Positions 1 to 5,614 of a stretch of DNA of 5,868 bases are shown here, piece by piece. The notes beneath the pieces are model-generated. The model saw only the letters and a list, made by a program, of their open reading frames with translations. It was not told where the DNA came from and did not search any database. The position numbers and the translations under genes are program-made. This DNA comes from Chitinophagaceae bacterium (GTDB lineage Bacteria; Bacteroidota; Bacteroidia; Chitinophagales; Chitinophagaceae): the NCBI GenBank assembly GCA_003167015.1, contig PMUF01000078.1, forward strand, positions 16,418 through 22,285. The letters run 5' to 3'. The stretch's first letter is position 1, and each line of letters starts with the position of its first letter.

Positions 1-1700
1 CCAACGAAATCCATCAGTTGTTTAATCTGCTCTTTCGCAAAGTTAAACTTCAGTCCGGCCGCATCGTATAATTCCGGCAAAGTCCGCGTCGCTCCAAGGC
101 TTAACGCCTGTATATAATGGCTTAAAGCCTTCTCTTTGTTGCGCTTATACTGCATCCAAAGACCGAGTGCTCCTAACTGGGCAATACCATATTCAATATA
201 ATAAAACGGTACTTCGAACAAGTGTAGCTGTTTCTGCCAGCCATACTCCCGATAGGGTCCCAGACCCCGCCAGTCAACAGAATCCGAAGAGAACTCTTGC
301 AAAATTTCTAACCACTTCTCCTTCCTTTCTTCCAGCGTATGATAAGGATTTTCGTATATCCAATGTTGAAATTTGTCAATAGTAGCTATCCAGGGGAATA
401 TAGTAATCACTCTTTCGAGCTGATGCTCGCGTGCTCTTGCTAAATCGTTTTTATCTGAAAAGAATAAGTCCCAATGATCCATGCTAAACAATTCCATGGA
501 CATGCTTGCCACTTCAGCGATCTCCATGGGATACTCCTTGAAGGCGCTCAGTCGCAGCGGGTGTGTCAGGAAAGAGTGTATCGCATGGCCGCCTTCGTGT
601 ACCATCGTCGTCAGGTCGCCCATTTGCCCGCTGGCATTCATAAAAATAAAGGGTGCGCCTGTTTCTGCTAACGGACAATTATAGCCGCCGGGGGCCTTCC
701 CTTTCCGGCTTTCCAGGTCGAATCTACCCATTTTCAGCATGGTCAGGAGGCAATCGCCAAAAAAGGGATTCAGCCGGTTGAAGCAGGCGATCGTTTTCGT
801 CAGCAAATCATCGGCGTTTGTAAAGGGACGGAGCGGTTTGATCCCTGCCGGCTCTGCTTCGACATCCCAGGGCCTCAGTGTATCGAGACCCAGCTTCTTC
901 CGCTTTTTTTCGTTGATCTTATTGACGAGAGGAACTACGTATTCCTTTACCGCGTCATGAAATCGAAAACAGTCTTCTTTTGTATAATCAAAACGGCCCA
1001 GGTCTTCGAACTTAAAATCCCGGAAATTACTGAAGCCTGCATTCAGTCCGATCCGGTTGCGGATGTCGATCAGCTTGGAATACAGGTCATTCAGTGAATC
1101 TTTGTCCTGACCTCTCCTCTCCTGGATCTTGCGGTAAACCTCTTCCCGCACTGCCCTGTCAGGGCTTTCCAGGAATTTTGCAGCCTGCTGCAATGTGTAT
1201 TCCTGACCGCTCACTTCCACCGTCATCTTTCCGGAGATCATGCCATACTGCTGGCCCAATACGCTGGCTTCCGCAAACAGCGGAATATTGGACTCCCGGA
1301 ACAGCTCGATCCGTTTCCGGACCGAACGCAGATAGCTGAAATAGTCTCTGGGGTCTAATTCCTGCGTATGCGGATTTTCGATCAGCCGCTTGTTGAGCCG
1401 GTCGGCATAAGGTTGTATCTTAGGTTGTATCTCCAGACAGAAGTAATTGAACGCCTCCTCCAAACTCTTGTTTTCCGTGTCGCACGTCATCTTGATCTGA
1501 CGCCAGCATATGTCTTCGCTCAACACTGCTTCCAGTTCACTCATGTCCAAAAGCCACTTTTCCAACGCTGCCCTCGTATCCAACGGACGCTCTTCCAGTT
1601 CACGGAAATAAGATTCCAGGCTGTTCCAATCCGTCACAACAAACTCCTCAGGCAAAAAATGCCTCACCGGTTTTGTCAATTCTGCTGTAGGTTTCATCAT
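1..1700 (-). CDS. M3-family oligoendopeptidase (PepF-like), C-terminus cut by window edge
   Basis: Zinc metallopeptidase that cleaves short peptides, presumably in the cytoplasm because no signal peptide is seen. The frame holds 566 full codons and runs open to the left edge. The last visible residues (KQLMDFVG) look close to the natural C-terminus, since family members are usually about 560-600 residues. The N-terminal M3 domain lies around residues 115-185 and includes LFAEASVLGQQYG. The catalytic domain follows and carries HEGGH at 368-372: H368 and H372 bind zinc and E369 is the catalytic base. The third ligand is probably E396 in AEVASMSMELF, matching the EVPSQ position of thimet oligopeptidase. 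ATG at 1700-1698 is taken as the start because it overlaps the upstream TAA by one base (TAATG), which indicates translational coupling. A second ATG follows immediately. Family assignment is firm; the substrate is unknown. Confidence 0.95.
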   Translation of the reverse strand, partial: MMKPTAELTKPVRHFLPEEFVVTDWNSLESYFRELEERPLDTRAALEKWLLDMSELEAVLSEDICWRQIKMTCDTENKSLEEAFNYFCLEIQPKIQPYADRLNKRLIENPHTQELDPRDYFSYLRSVRKRIELFRESNIPLFAEASVLGQQYGMISGKMTVEVSGQEYTLQQAAKFLESPDRAVREEVYRKIQERRGQDKDSLNDLYSKLIDIRNRIGLNAGFSNFRDFKFEDLGRFDYTKEDCFRFHDAVKEYVVPLVNKINEKKRKKLGLDTLRPWDVEAEPAGIKPLRPFTNADDLLTKTIACFNRLNPFFGDCLLTMLKMGRFDLESRKGKAPGGYNCPLAETGAPFIFMNASGQMGDLTTMVHEGGHAIHSFLTHPLRLSAFKEYPMEIAEVASMSMELFSMDHWDLFFSDKNDLARAREHQLERVITIFPWIATIDKFQHWIYENPYHTLEERKEKWLEILQEFSSDSVDWRGLGPYREYGWQKQLHLFEVPFYYIEYGIAQLGALGLWMQYKRNKEKALSHYIQALSLGATRTLPELYDAAGLKFNFAKEQIKQLMDFV

Positions 1701-2407
1701 TATTTCTTTTTGGCTGCCTTTTTCGGCTTTTCGGCCGCCGCTTCTTCCGTCTTCTTTGCTTTTTCTGCCTTCACCGGCTTCTCTACTTCGGCTGCTTTTT
1801 TCGCCTTGGGCTTTTCTGCTTCCGCCGGCGCTGCCTTTTCTTTGGTCACGGCTTTTTCCGCCTTCACTGCCGCCGCCGGTTTTTCCGTCGTCGTGCCGGC
1901 CTTAGCCGTCGCAGCCTTTGCCGGTGCTTCTTCCGTCACCGCTTTCTTTTTCGGGGCCGCCTCTTTTTTCGGAGCTGCCGGCGCTTCTTCCACTTCCGTT
2001 TCTTCCAGCGCTTCTTCTTCCGGCTCGGATAACTTGATTTCGATATTGTTTGCCTTCAGCACACTATACCACTTGACCATCTTTTTCAGGTCGCTGCTGT
2101 ACACTCTGCCGAAATCAAGATCCGGATAGACCTTCGTGAAGTAGGTCTTCAGATCCGCTCCGTCTTTCTCATCCGGTAACTTCTCAGCGCTGGCTTCCAT
2201 AGCCTTTAAGATGTCCACCAGGTTGACATTGTCACGTACGGTGTAGACTTCAATGCTTTCCAGATGGGAGAAATTATGGATGCGGCTGGATACAAACCGG
2301 GTGGTCTTATCATCGAGCGAACGAACGATGGCCCCGTCGGATTTGCTGCTTAGCAACTCGTACAATCCCGGTAATCCTGTAACGGCTATGATCTTGTTAT
2401 ATTCCAT
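1700..2407 (-). CDS. DUF5606-domain protein with long Lys/Ala/Glu/Pro-rich C-terminal tail
   Basis: A 235-residue cytoplasmic protein of unknown function. Residues 1-125 resemble the DUF5606 family of Bacteroidota: an N-terminal strand with GLPGLYELL (11-19), then IVRSLDD, then IEVYT (52-56), and near the end of the domain KTYFTKVYPDLDFGRVY and DLKKMVKWYSVL (106-117). The assignment is from memory of the family. From about residue 128 the sequence turns to low complexity, first acidic (EPEEEALEETEVEE), then about 95 residues built almost only of K, A, E, P, T and V, ending KKAAKKK. This recalls histone H1-like tails and suggests, by inference only, contact with nucleic acid, ribosome or another polyanion. 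The gene lies 61 bases after the dsbA-like gene and overlaps the M3 peptidase start by one base. The start ATG is preceded by ACATCAAT with no Shine-Dalgarno sequence, as is normal in this phylum. Confidence 0.85.
   Translation of the reverse strand: MEYNKIIAVTGLPGLYELLSSKSDGAIVRSLDDKTTRFVSSRIHNFSHLESIEVYTVRDNVNLVDILKAMEASAEKLPDEKDGADLKTYFTKVYPDLDFGRVYSSDLKKMVKWYSVLKANNIEIKLSEPEEEALEETEVEEAPAAPKKEAAPKKKAVTEEAPAKAATAKAGTTTEKPAAAVKAEKAVTKEKAAPAEAEKPKAKKAAEVEKPVKAEKAKKTEEAAAEKPKKAAKKK
1703..2026 (-). repeat. Low-complexity K/A/E/P-rich coding tract (tail of the DUF5606 protein)
   Basis: Codons 128-235 of the DUF5606 protein form an irregular run of EKP, KAEK, KKA and APAK-like units, not an exact tandem repeat. 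On the plus strand the tract reads as biased GCC, TTC and TTT triplets, which opens a long spurious antisense frame rich in Ala, Phe and Ser. Such tracts commonly vary in length between strains. Confidence 0.7.
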
Positions 2408-2468
2408 ATTGATGTGTATTATCGGACCTTCCGTCCGTTTTAGGGATATGCAAGGTAATCTTAATCGG
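2408..2468 (-). other. 61-base gap between dsbA-like and DUF5606 genes
   Basis: A short spacer compatible with either co-transcription or a separate promoter. I see no convincing TAnnTTTG box. A 5-bp inverted repeat (CGGAC at 2423-2427, GTCCG at 2433-2437) is present, but on the coding strand it is followed by ATAAT rather than a T run, so I do not call a terminator. Confidence 0.4.
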
Positions 2469-3110
2469 TCATTTGGCCATTGCCTCTCCGATACTTTTTT
2501 TCAGCGTAGTATAATCGGTGTAACCACGGCTCAGCAAGTAAAATTTCGTATCGCTCACCTGTAGAAACACTGTCGGAAACCCCGTCACATGCAGCTCTTT
2601 GACCAGGGCAAATTCTTCATAGGCTTTTTCCTTGTATACCGGATCATGAAGCTTTTCATAGAAAGCTGCTTCCGGAATGCCGTATTTGACCAGCAGATGA
2701 CGATAGGCTTCATCATCGCAAAGATCGCGCCCTTCATAATGGAGAGCGTATTGCAGCTCTCCCGCAAACAGCACACACTGCTCAGGATGATAATCCCGGA
2801 ATACACACATGGCGATGGCCGGCTTCTCCGAGCTGGGATACCAGTCACTCTCGTCAGGATGAAAAATATGCCAGAGCCAATCTTCTCCAAAACGTATGCC
2901 AGTCCTCTCTTCCACCGTCTTGTAGGCTTTCTGAATGTATCCCGCCATAGCGGCTATCGGCTGTGGCGTTGCCGGCAGGATCATGCCGCCGGACAGCACT
3001 TCGAAAGTCATCGAATGCTGGTATTCTTCGAATATCCGGCTGATGACCGGACTGAATCCATAACACCATCCGCAATAGGCATCGTAGCAATAATATAAAG
3101 TAGGTTGCAT
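2469..3110 (-). CDS. DsbA-family (FrnE-like) thioredoxin-fold oxidoreductase
   Basis: A 213-residue DsbA-like thiol-disulfide protein. The first strand (TLYYCYDAYCGWC) leads straight into the CXXC active site, C13-G14-W15-C16, followed by YGFSP, which is typical of the FrnE-like branch. An all-helical insertion fills the middle, and the cis-proline loop T176-G177-F178-P179 leads into the strand TVFLQV, completing the thioredoxin fold. Length matches the family. There is no signal peptide, so it probably acts in the cytoplasm, unlike periplasmic DsbA. Additional cysteines (C8, C102, C112, C131) could serve as resolving or metal-binding thiols, but this is speculation. The start is at the first residue that makes sense for the fold. 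The gene sits just after a strong hairpin and 61 bases before the DUF5606 gene. Redox substrate unknown; isomerase, reductase and glutathione-transferase-like roles are all known in this superfamily. Confidence 0.9.
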   Translation of the reverse strand: MQPTLYYCYDAYCGWCYGFSPVISRIFEEYQHSMTFEVLSGGMILPATPQPIAAMAGYIQKAYKTVEERTGIRFGEDWLWHIFHPDESDWYPSSEKPAIAMCVFRDYHPEQCVLFAGELQYALHYEGRDLCDDEAYRHLLVKYGIPEAAFYEKLHDPVYKEKAYEEFALVKELHVTGFPTVFLQVSDTKFYLLSRGYTDYTTLKKSIGEAMAK

Positions 3111-3126
3111 GGCTGATTACTAAGAC

Positions 3127-3167
3127 AAAGTTGCCGGGAGCAGCAGATACTGCTTACTCCCGGCAAC
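3127..3167 (-). terminator. Strong hairpin, probable transcription terminator of the secreted-protein gene
   Basis: A perfect 11-bp inverted repeat pairs 3130-3140 (GTTGCCGGGAG) with 3157-3167 (CTCCCGGCAAC). Inside it, AGCAG and CTGCT form a second 5-bp stem around a 3-base loop, with a small unpaired bulge between the two stems. It starts 30 bases after the stop of the upstream 747-residue gene on the minus strand. The coding-strand sequence after the stem is TTTGTCTTAG, a short imperfect T run, so termination may be partial. The stem is palindromic and could fold on either strand, but no plus-strand gene is present to use it. Confidence 0.65.
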
Positions 3168-3174
3168 AAATATA
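3167..3174 (-). promoter_or_regulatory. Candidate Bacteroidota -7 box (TATATTTG) for the dsbA-like gene
   Basis: TATATTTG on the minus strand is an exact match to the Bacteroidota -7 consensus TAnnTTTG. It lies 57 bases ahead of the dsbA-like start and its last base is also the first base of the hairpin. No TTTG element is visible at the expected spacing of about 19-20 bases upstream, so the match may be chance in an AT-rich spot. Confidence 0.3.
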
Positions 3175-3196
3175 ACGAGAAGGTTAGTTCTTTTTC

Positions 3197-5440
3197 TTAA
3201 TGCCGTCCGCCCCGGCTTCCACCGCCACCACCGCGGCTTCCACCGCCTCCGGATGACCGGGCCGCACTGGCTGTTCTGGCCTGCTGGAAGTTCTGCGTCC
3301 TCACCTGGCCGCGATTCGCCATCTGCGCCTGACGGTTAAGGCCTTGCGCTGCAGCGCTGTTGTTCTGCACCGGCCGCGTCTGGTTGCCCGTCGTCCGCTG
3401 CTGCCATTGAGTACCGGCCGCATTCCGCTGGTAGACATTTCCTGCGCGATCGGTGAAGACGCTATTGCCTGCCCGTGCCCCCGTACCCACACTCGTTCCG
3501 CCAACGCCAGGTCTGCCACCGACAGCGCCACCGGCTCTGCCGCCGTTAATCCCGGGCCTGCCGCCCCCTACGAAATTGTGGTTATCGCGGGTGATGACAC
3601 CAGGCCTTGCGGCGTAGATATTCGTGTGGTAACTATTGATACCGACATTCCGGTTGCGGGCAAATCCGGGACCATAAAATCCGGTGCCGCGATAGCCGTT
3701 CCAGGCATAATTCGGACGATAGGCGCGAGCGCCCCACCAGCCGCCGCCGCCCCAACCGCGCCAGCCGCCACCCCAGCCAAACCCGATGCCGAAATGGAAC
3801 CAGCCGAAGCCGTAACCATAGCCGACCGTCCAGCCGCAATAGGGGTTATAACCGAAACCGAAACCCCAGGACCAGGGCCGGGGATAATAGTACCCGTTGA
3901 ACCAGGGATTGTAATAATACCCTGTTCCGTATACGACCGTCGGTCCATAGACATAGGCGTTGAGATAGCCCGGCGTATAACCCATGTACACATAGTCAGG
4001 CGTTACATCATATACATACACATATTTCGTGTTATACAGCGGTGACGTCGGCGGAATGGCATCGACCTCTGCCGGCCTTTCCGTAGCCACCGTCCAGGGA
4101 CCATTAGGTCCGGGCGCCTGGAACCAGACACCGTTGTCCACGCTGTAATACACTCCGTTTTCCTGGATGACCGGCGTGCCGGTATTGGTTGCATACTGCA
4201 TATCCGTTCCCTGCAGGGGAGCGAATTGCGGATCGCCATCGTAATTGACGGACGTCGAAGCCGTATTGCGGTCTACCTTGGCCGTCTGCGGGATCTGTGC
4301 ATCCATAATAGCTTCCCTGGCGGCATCTGTTCCTGCCACGCTGGCCAGAACGTTATCCTTAGGCGACCCTTCAGGAATCTTGGCGAAATCGCCAGGCAGA
4401 GCATTGGCAGCCACATAGTGCCATCCGCCATTCAACGCATTGGACGTGTACCAACGGCCGGAGATCAGTACAAAGTAATGACCGGTCTGATCCTGGAAAA
4501 TATCGTTTTGTGAATTGCTGACATAAGAAAGGCTTGTTCCCTGTATCGGGGTAAAGGCCGGTTGCCCGTTGGTCTGTATCAACTCCGCAGGCGAAGTGGA
4601 CACGACGACATCCGACACCGTATTGTCCTGTGCTGCCGATGCGGAATCGGTATAGCCGGCACCAGAACTGTTGGCATTGTCAACAGCGCTCTGAACCTGC
4701 TGCAGCTCGGAAGGAATATTGCCCGCGGGTGAATAGGGACCGGTTGCGGACTGTGCCGTATACCAATGCTTACCACCATAGAGGTAGAACTGGTTGTCAT
4801 GCGCCTGTACGATCGTGAACGGCGTATTGACGACGACCTGCAGACCCCAATCTTTATTGGCGTCCAGCTTGGGCTGACCGTCAATCATGACCAGCAACGA
4901 AGGATGGTCGGCATATATAATACGCGGAGCGTTCGTGCTCAGGTTCTTGGACATTTTGCTTTGTTCGATATCCTGGTCCAGGCTCGCCAGCACTTCATCC
5001 AGTGAAAGATCGCCTGCCGTCTGCGGCAGATTCGTCTCGAGGGCGGTCTTCATACTGCTGATGAAGTTTTCGTCAGGGGTGCCGGGGAACTTAACATTGG
5101 GCACTTTGGCCGACTGAATAACGACCCTGCGGGCATCCCTGTCGGTTTCTACATTGGCCACTGACCAGAAAGTCCCGAATACGGGATCCTGCTTGCCGGG
5201 CTGGAGGACAGAAATAGCCCAGCGGGACTTCATAATGTTATTGGCAAACGACTCCGGCTGCGGCTGATAGATCTTGACTACCGTCCCGTCATCCATCGTG
5301 AAGCTCCTCGGCCAGTCCTGCTGCTGCTGCGGGCCGGCCTGTGGGGGCGGACCCTGTGGGGGCGCCTGCTGAGCAAAGGCAGAGCCGGATAAGATGCTAA
5401 CAGCCAAAAGCATAGATAAAACCGTATGCATGCTTCTCAT
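3197..5440 (-). CDS. Large secreted protein with three W/GPW repeats and a Gly/aromatic-rich segment; function unknown
   Basis: A 747-residue exported protein. MRSMHT, a hydrophobic core and AFA (21-23) before QQ give a clear type I signal peptide with likely cleavage after residue 23; no lipobox. A P/Q-rich linker follows (24-43). Residues 44-180 form a conserved-looking domain (WPRSF, DGTVVKIYQPQPESF, PVFGTFW, then VETDRDARRVVI). I recall similar uncharacterised proteins, sometimes labelled carbohydrate-binding family V/XII, in Proteobacteria and Bacteroidota; treat this as a recollection. Three repeats follow with cores at 188-236, 292-340 and 402-449, each having a G-x-P turn, a W-[YF] pair and a final GP[YW] or GGW. 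Residues 501-590 are dominated by Gly and aromatics. Residues 596-747 are Gly/Arg/Asn/Gln-rich and end in two GGGGSRG heptads. The only cysteine is C535. The ATG follows an A-rich leader (ACAAAAAAACAATAT). No transmembrane helix follows the signal. Surface, matrix or periplasmic location is inference. It is monocistronic by context. Confidence 0.9.
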   Translation of the reverse strand: MRSMHTVLSMLLAVSILSGSAFAQQAPPQGPPPQAGPQQQQDWPRSFTMDDGTVVKIYQPQPESFANNIMKSRWAISVLQPGKQDPVFGTFWSVANVETDRDARRVVIQSAKVPNVKFPGTPDENFISSMKTALETNLPQTAGDLSLDEVLASLDQDIEQSKMSKNLSTNAPRIIYADHPSLLVMIDGQPKLDANKDWGLQVVVNTPFTIVQAHDNQFYLYGGKHWYTAQSATGPYSPAGNIPSELQQVQSAVDNANSSGAGYTDSASAAQDNTVSDVVVSTSPAELIQTNGQPAFTPIQGTSLSYVSNSQNDIFQDQTGHYFVLISGRWYTSNALNGGWHYVAANALPGDFAKIPEGSPKDNVLASVAGTDAAREAIMDAQIPQTAKVDRNTASTSVNYDGDPQFAPLQGTDMQYATNTGTPVIQENGVYYSVDNGVWFQAPGPNGPWTVATERPAEVDAIPPTSPLYNTKYVYVYDVTPDYVYMGYTPGYLNAYVYGPTVVYGTGYYYNPWFNGYYYPRPWSWGFGFGYNPYCGWTVGYGYGFGWFHFGIGFGWGGGWRGWGGGGWWGARAYRPNYAWNGYRGTGFYGPGFARNRNVGINSYHTNIYAARPGVITRDNHNFVGGGRPGINGGRAGGAVGGRPGVGGTSVGTGARAGNSVFTDRAGNVYQRNAAGTQWQQRTTGNQTRPVQNNSAAAQGLNRQAQMANRGQVRTQNFQQARTASAARSSGGGGSRGGGGGSRGGRH
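3209..3250 (-). repeat. Tandem heptad GGGGSRG x2 at the C-terminus
   Basis: Residues 731-744 are two exact copies of GGGGSRG followed by GRH and the stop. At DNA level a 14-base word (3213-3226 and 3234-3247) recurs at 21-base spacing, so the copy number could change by slippage without shifting frame. Confidence 0.7.
3671..3940 (-). other. Gly/Tyr/Trp/Phe-rich low-complexity segment of the secreted protein
   Basis: Codons 501-590. By my count 34 of 90 residues are aromatic and 27 are glycine, with YYY, WSWGFGFG, YGYGFGWF and GGGGWW clusters. This composition resembles adhesive or phase-separating low-complexity sequences, or closely packed beta structure, rather than a membrane helix. Confidence 0.75.
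4040..4894 (-). repeat. Three diverged protein repeats of about 105-110 residues
   Basis: Units lie at about residues 183-246 (4894-4703), 282-360 (4597-4361) and 396-467 (4255-4040) of the secreted protein. Anchor residues keep their spacing: the turn glycine to the tryptophan is G188-W226, G292-W330 and G402-W439 (38, 38 and 37 residues), and the tryptophan to the last aromatic is exactly 10 residues each time (Y236, W340, W449). Units 2 and 3 also share P[IL]QGT followed by Y[VA][ST]N. DNA identity between units is low, so the duplication is old. Confidence 0.75.
5338..5364 (-). repeat. Short direct repeat in the P/Q linker codons
   Basis: The 12-base word CCTGTGGGGGCG (plus strand) occurs at 5338-5349 and 5353-5364, 15 bases apart, encoding the PPQ-rich linker just after the signal peptide. 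A CTG run near 5319-5329 encodes the adjacent glutamines. Slippage here would stay in frame at this period. Confidence 0.55.
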
Positions 5441-5479
5441 ATATTGTTTTTTTGTTCGTTTACAAGGTTAATAGACAAT

Positions 5480-5503
5480 TTTGGGGCCTTAAAATGGCCC
5501 AAA
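5480..5503 (-). other. Hairpin in the leader of the secreted-protein gene
   Basis: On the coding strand TTTGGGCC (5503-5496) pairs with GGCCCCAAA (5488-5480) around a 7-base AT loop, with one bulged C. It is followed by ATTGTCTATT rather than a T run, so it could be a weak polA terminator, a 5' leader stem or an operator-like dyad. Location 40-63 bases ahead of the ATG. Confidence 0.4.
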
Positions 5504-5505
5504 GC

Positions 5506-5514
5506 CAAAATATA
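5506..5514 (-). promoter_or_regulatory. Weak candidate -7 box (TATATTTTG) for the secreted-protein gene
   Basis: TATATTTTG on the minus strand differs from TAnnTTTG by one extra base. A TTTG lies upstream but 23 bases away, longer than the usual 19-20 spacing. If used, the transcript would begin close to the hairpin at 5503-5480. Confidence 0.2.
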
Positions 5515-5614
5515 GGGATTTGACTTTTTCCGGAGGCCAAAGTTTGCCCGCATTTTATAAATGAGATGTTAAAATGTGATTAAAGACCTTCCGGCGGATC
5601 CGACCCGCATGGCG

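Larger units (their letters stand above)
5441..5614. other. 174-base gap between polA and the secreted-protein gene
   Basis: An AT-rich intergenic stretch without a supportable ORF. It should hold the polA terminator and the promoter and leader of the secreted-protein gene. I can point to one hairpin and one weak promoter-like box, annotated separately, but no clear intrinsic terminator directly after polA. Confidence 0.6.

Noticed and set aside
1368..2129. A 253-residue plus-strand open frame rich in Ala, Phe and Ser
   Set aside because: It is antisense to the M3 peptidase N-terminus and the Lys-rich tail of the DUF5606 protein; the composition is the mirror of the biased GCC/TTC triplets, and it matches no family I know.
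2423..2437. Small inverted repeat CGGAC/GTCCG followed by TTTT on the plus strand
   Set aside because: The stem is only 5 bp, and the T run is on the wrong strand for the minus-strand genes; no plus-strand gene needs a terminator here.
2589..3098. A 169-residue plus-strand open frame over the dsbA-like gene
   Set aside because: The minus strand encodes a DsbA-family protein with CXXC and cis-proline; the antisense frame has no recognisable feature.
3671..3940. Hydrophobic-looking stretch as a possible transmembrane segment
   Set aside because: The stretch is Gly, Tyr, Trp and Phe with frequent Asn, Arg and Pro and lacks a continuous run of aliphatic residues, so it does not fit a membrane helix.
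3344..4045. A 233-residue plus-strand open frame rich in Ala, Pro and Ile
   Set aside because: It is antisense to the Gly/aromatic-rich part of the secreted protein, where skewed codons suppress stops. The minus-strand frame has a signal peptide and repeats and is clearly the real gene.
5591..5607. GCGG/CCGC dyad around a GGATCC palindrome just after polA
   Set aside because: A 4-bp stem with a 7-base loop and no following T run is too weak to call a terminator.
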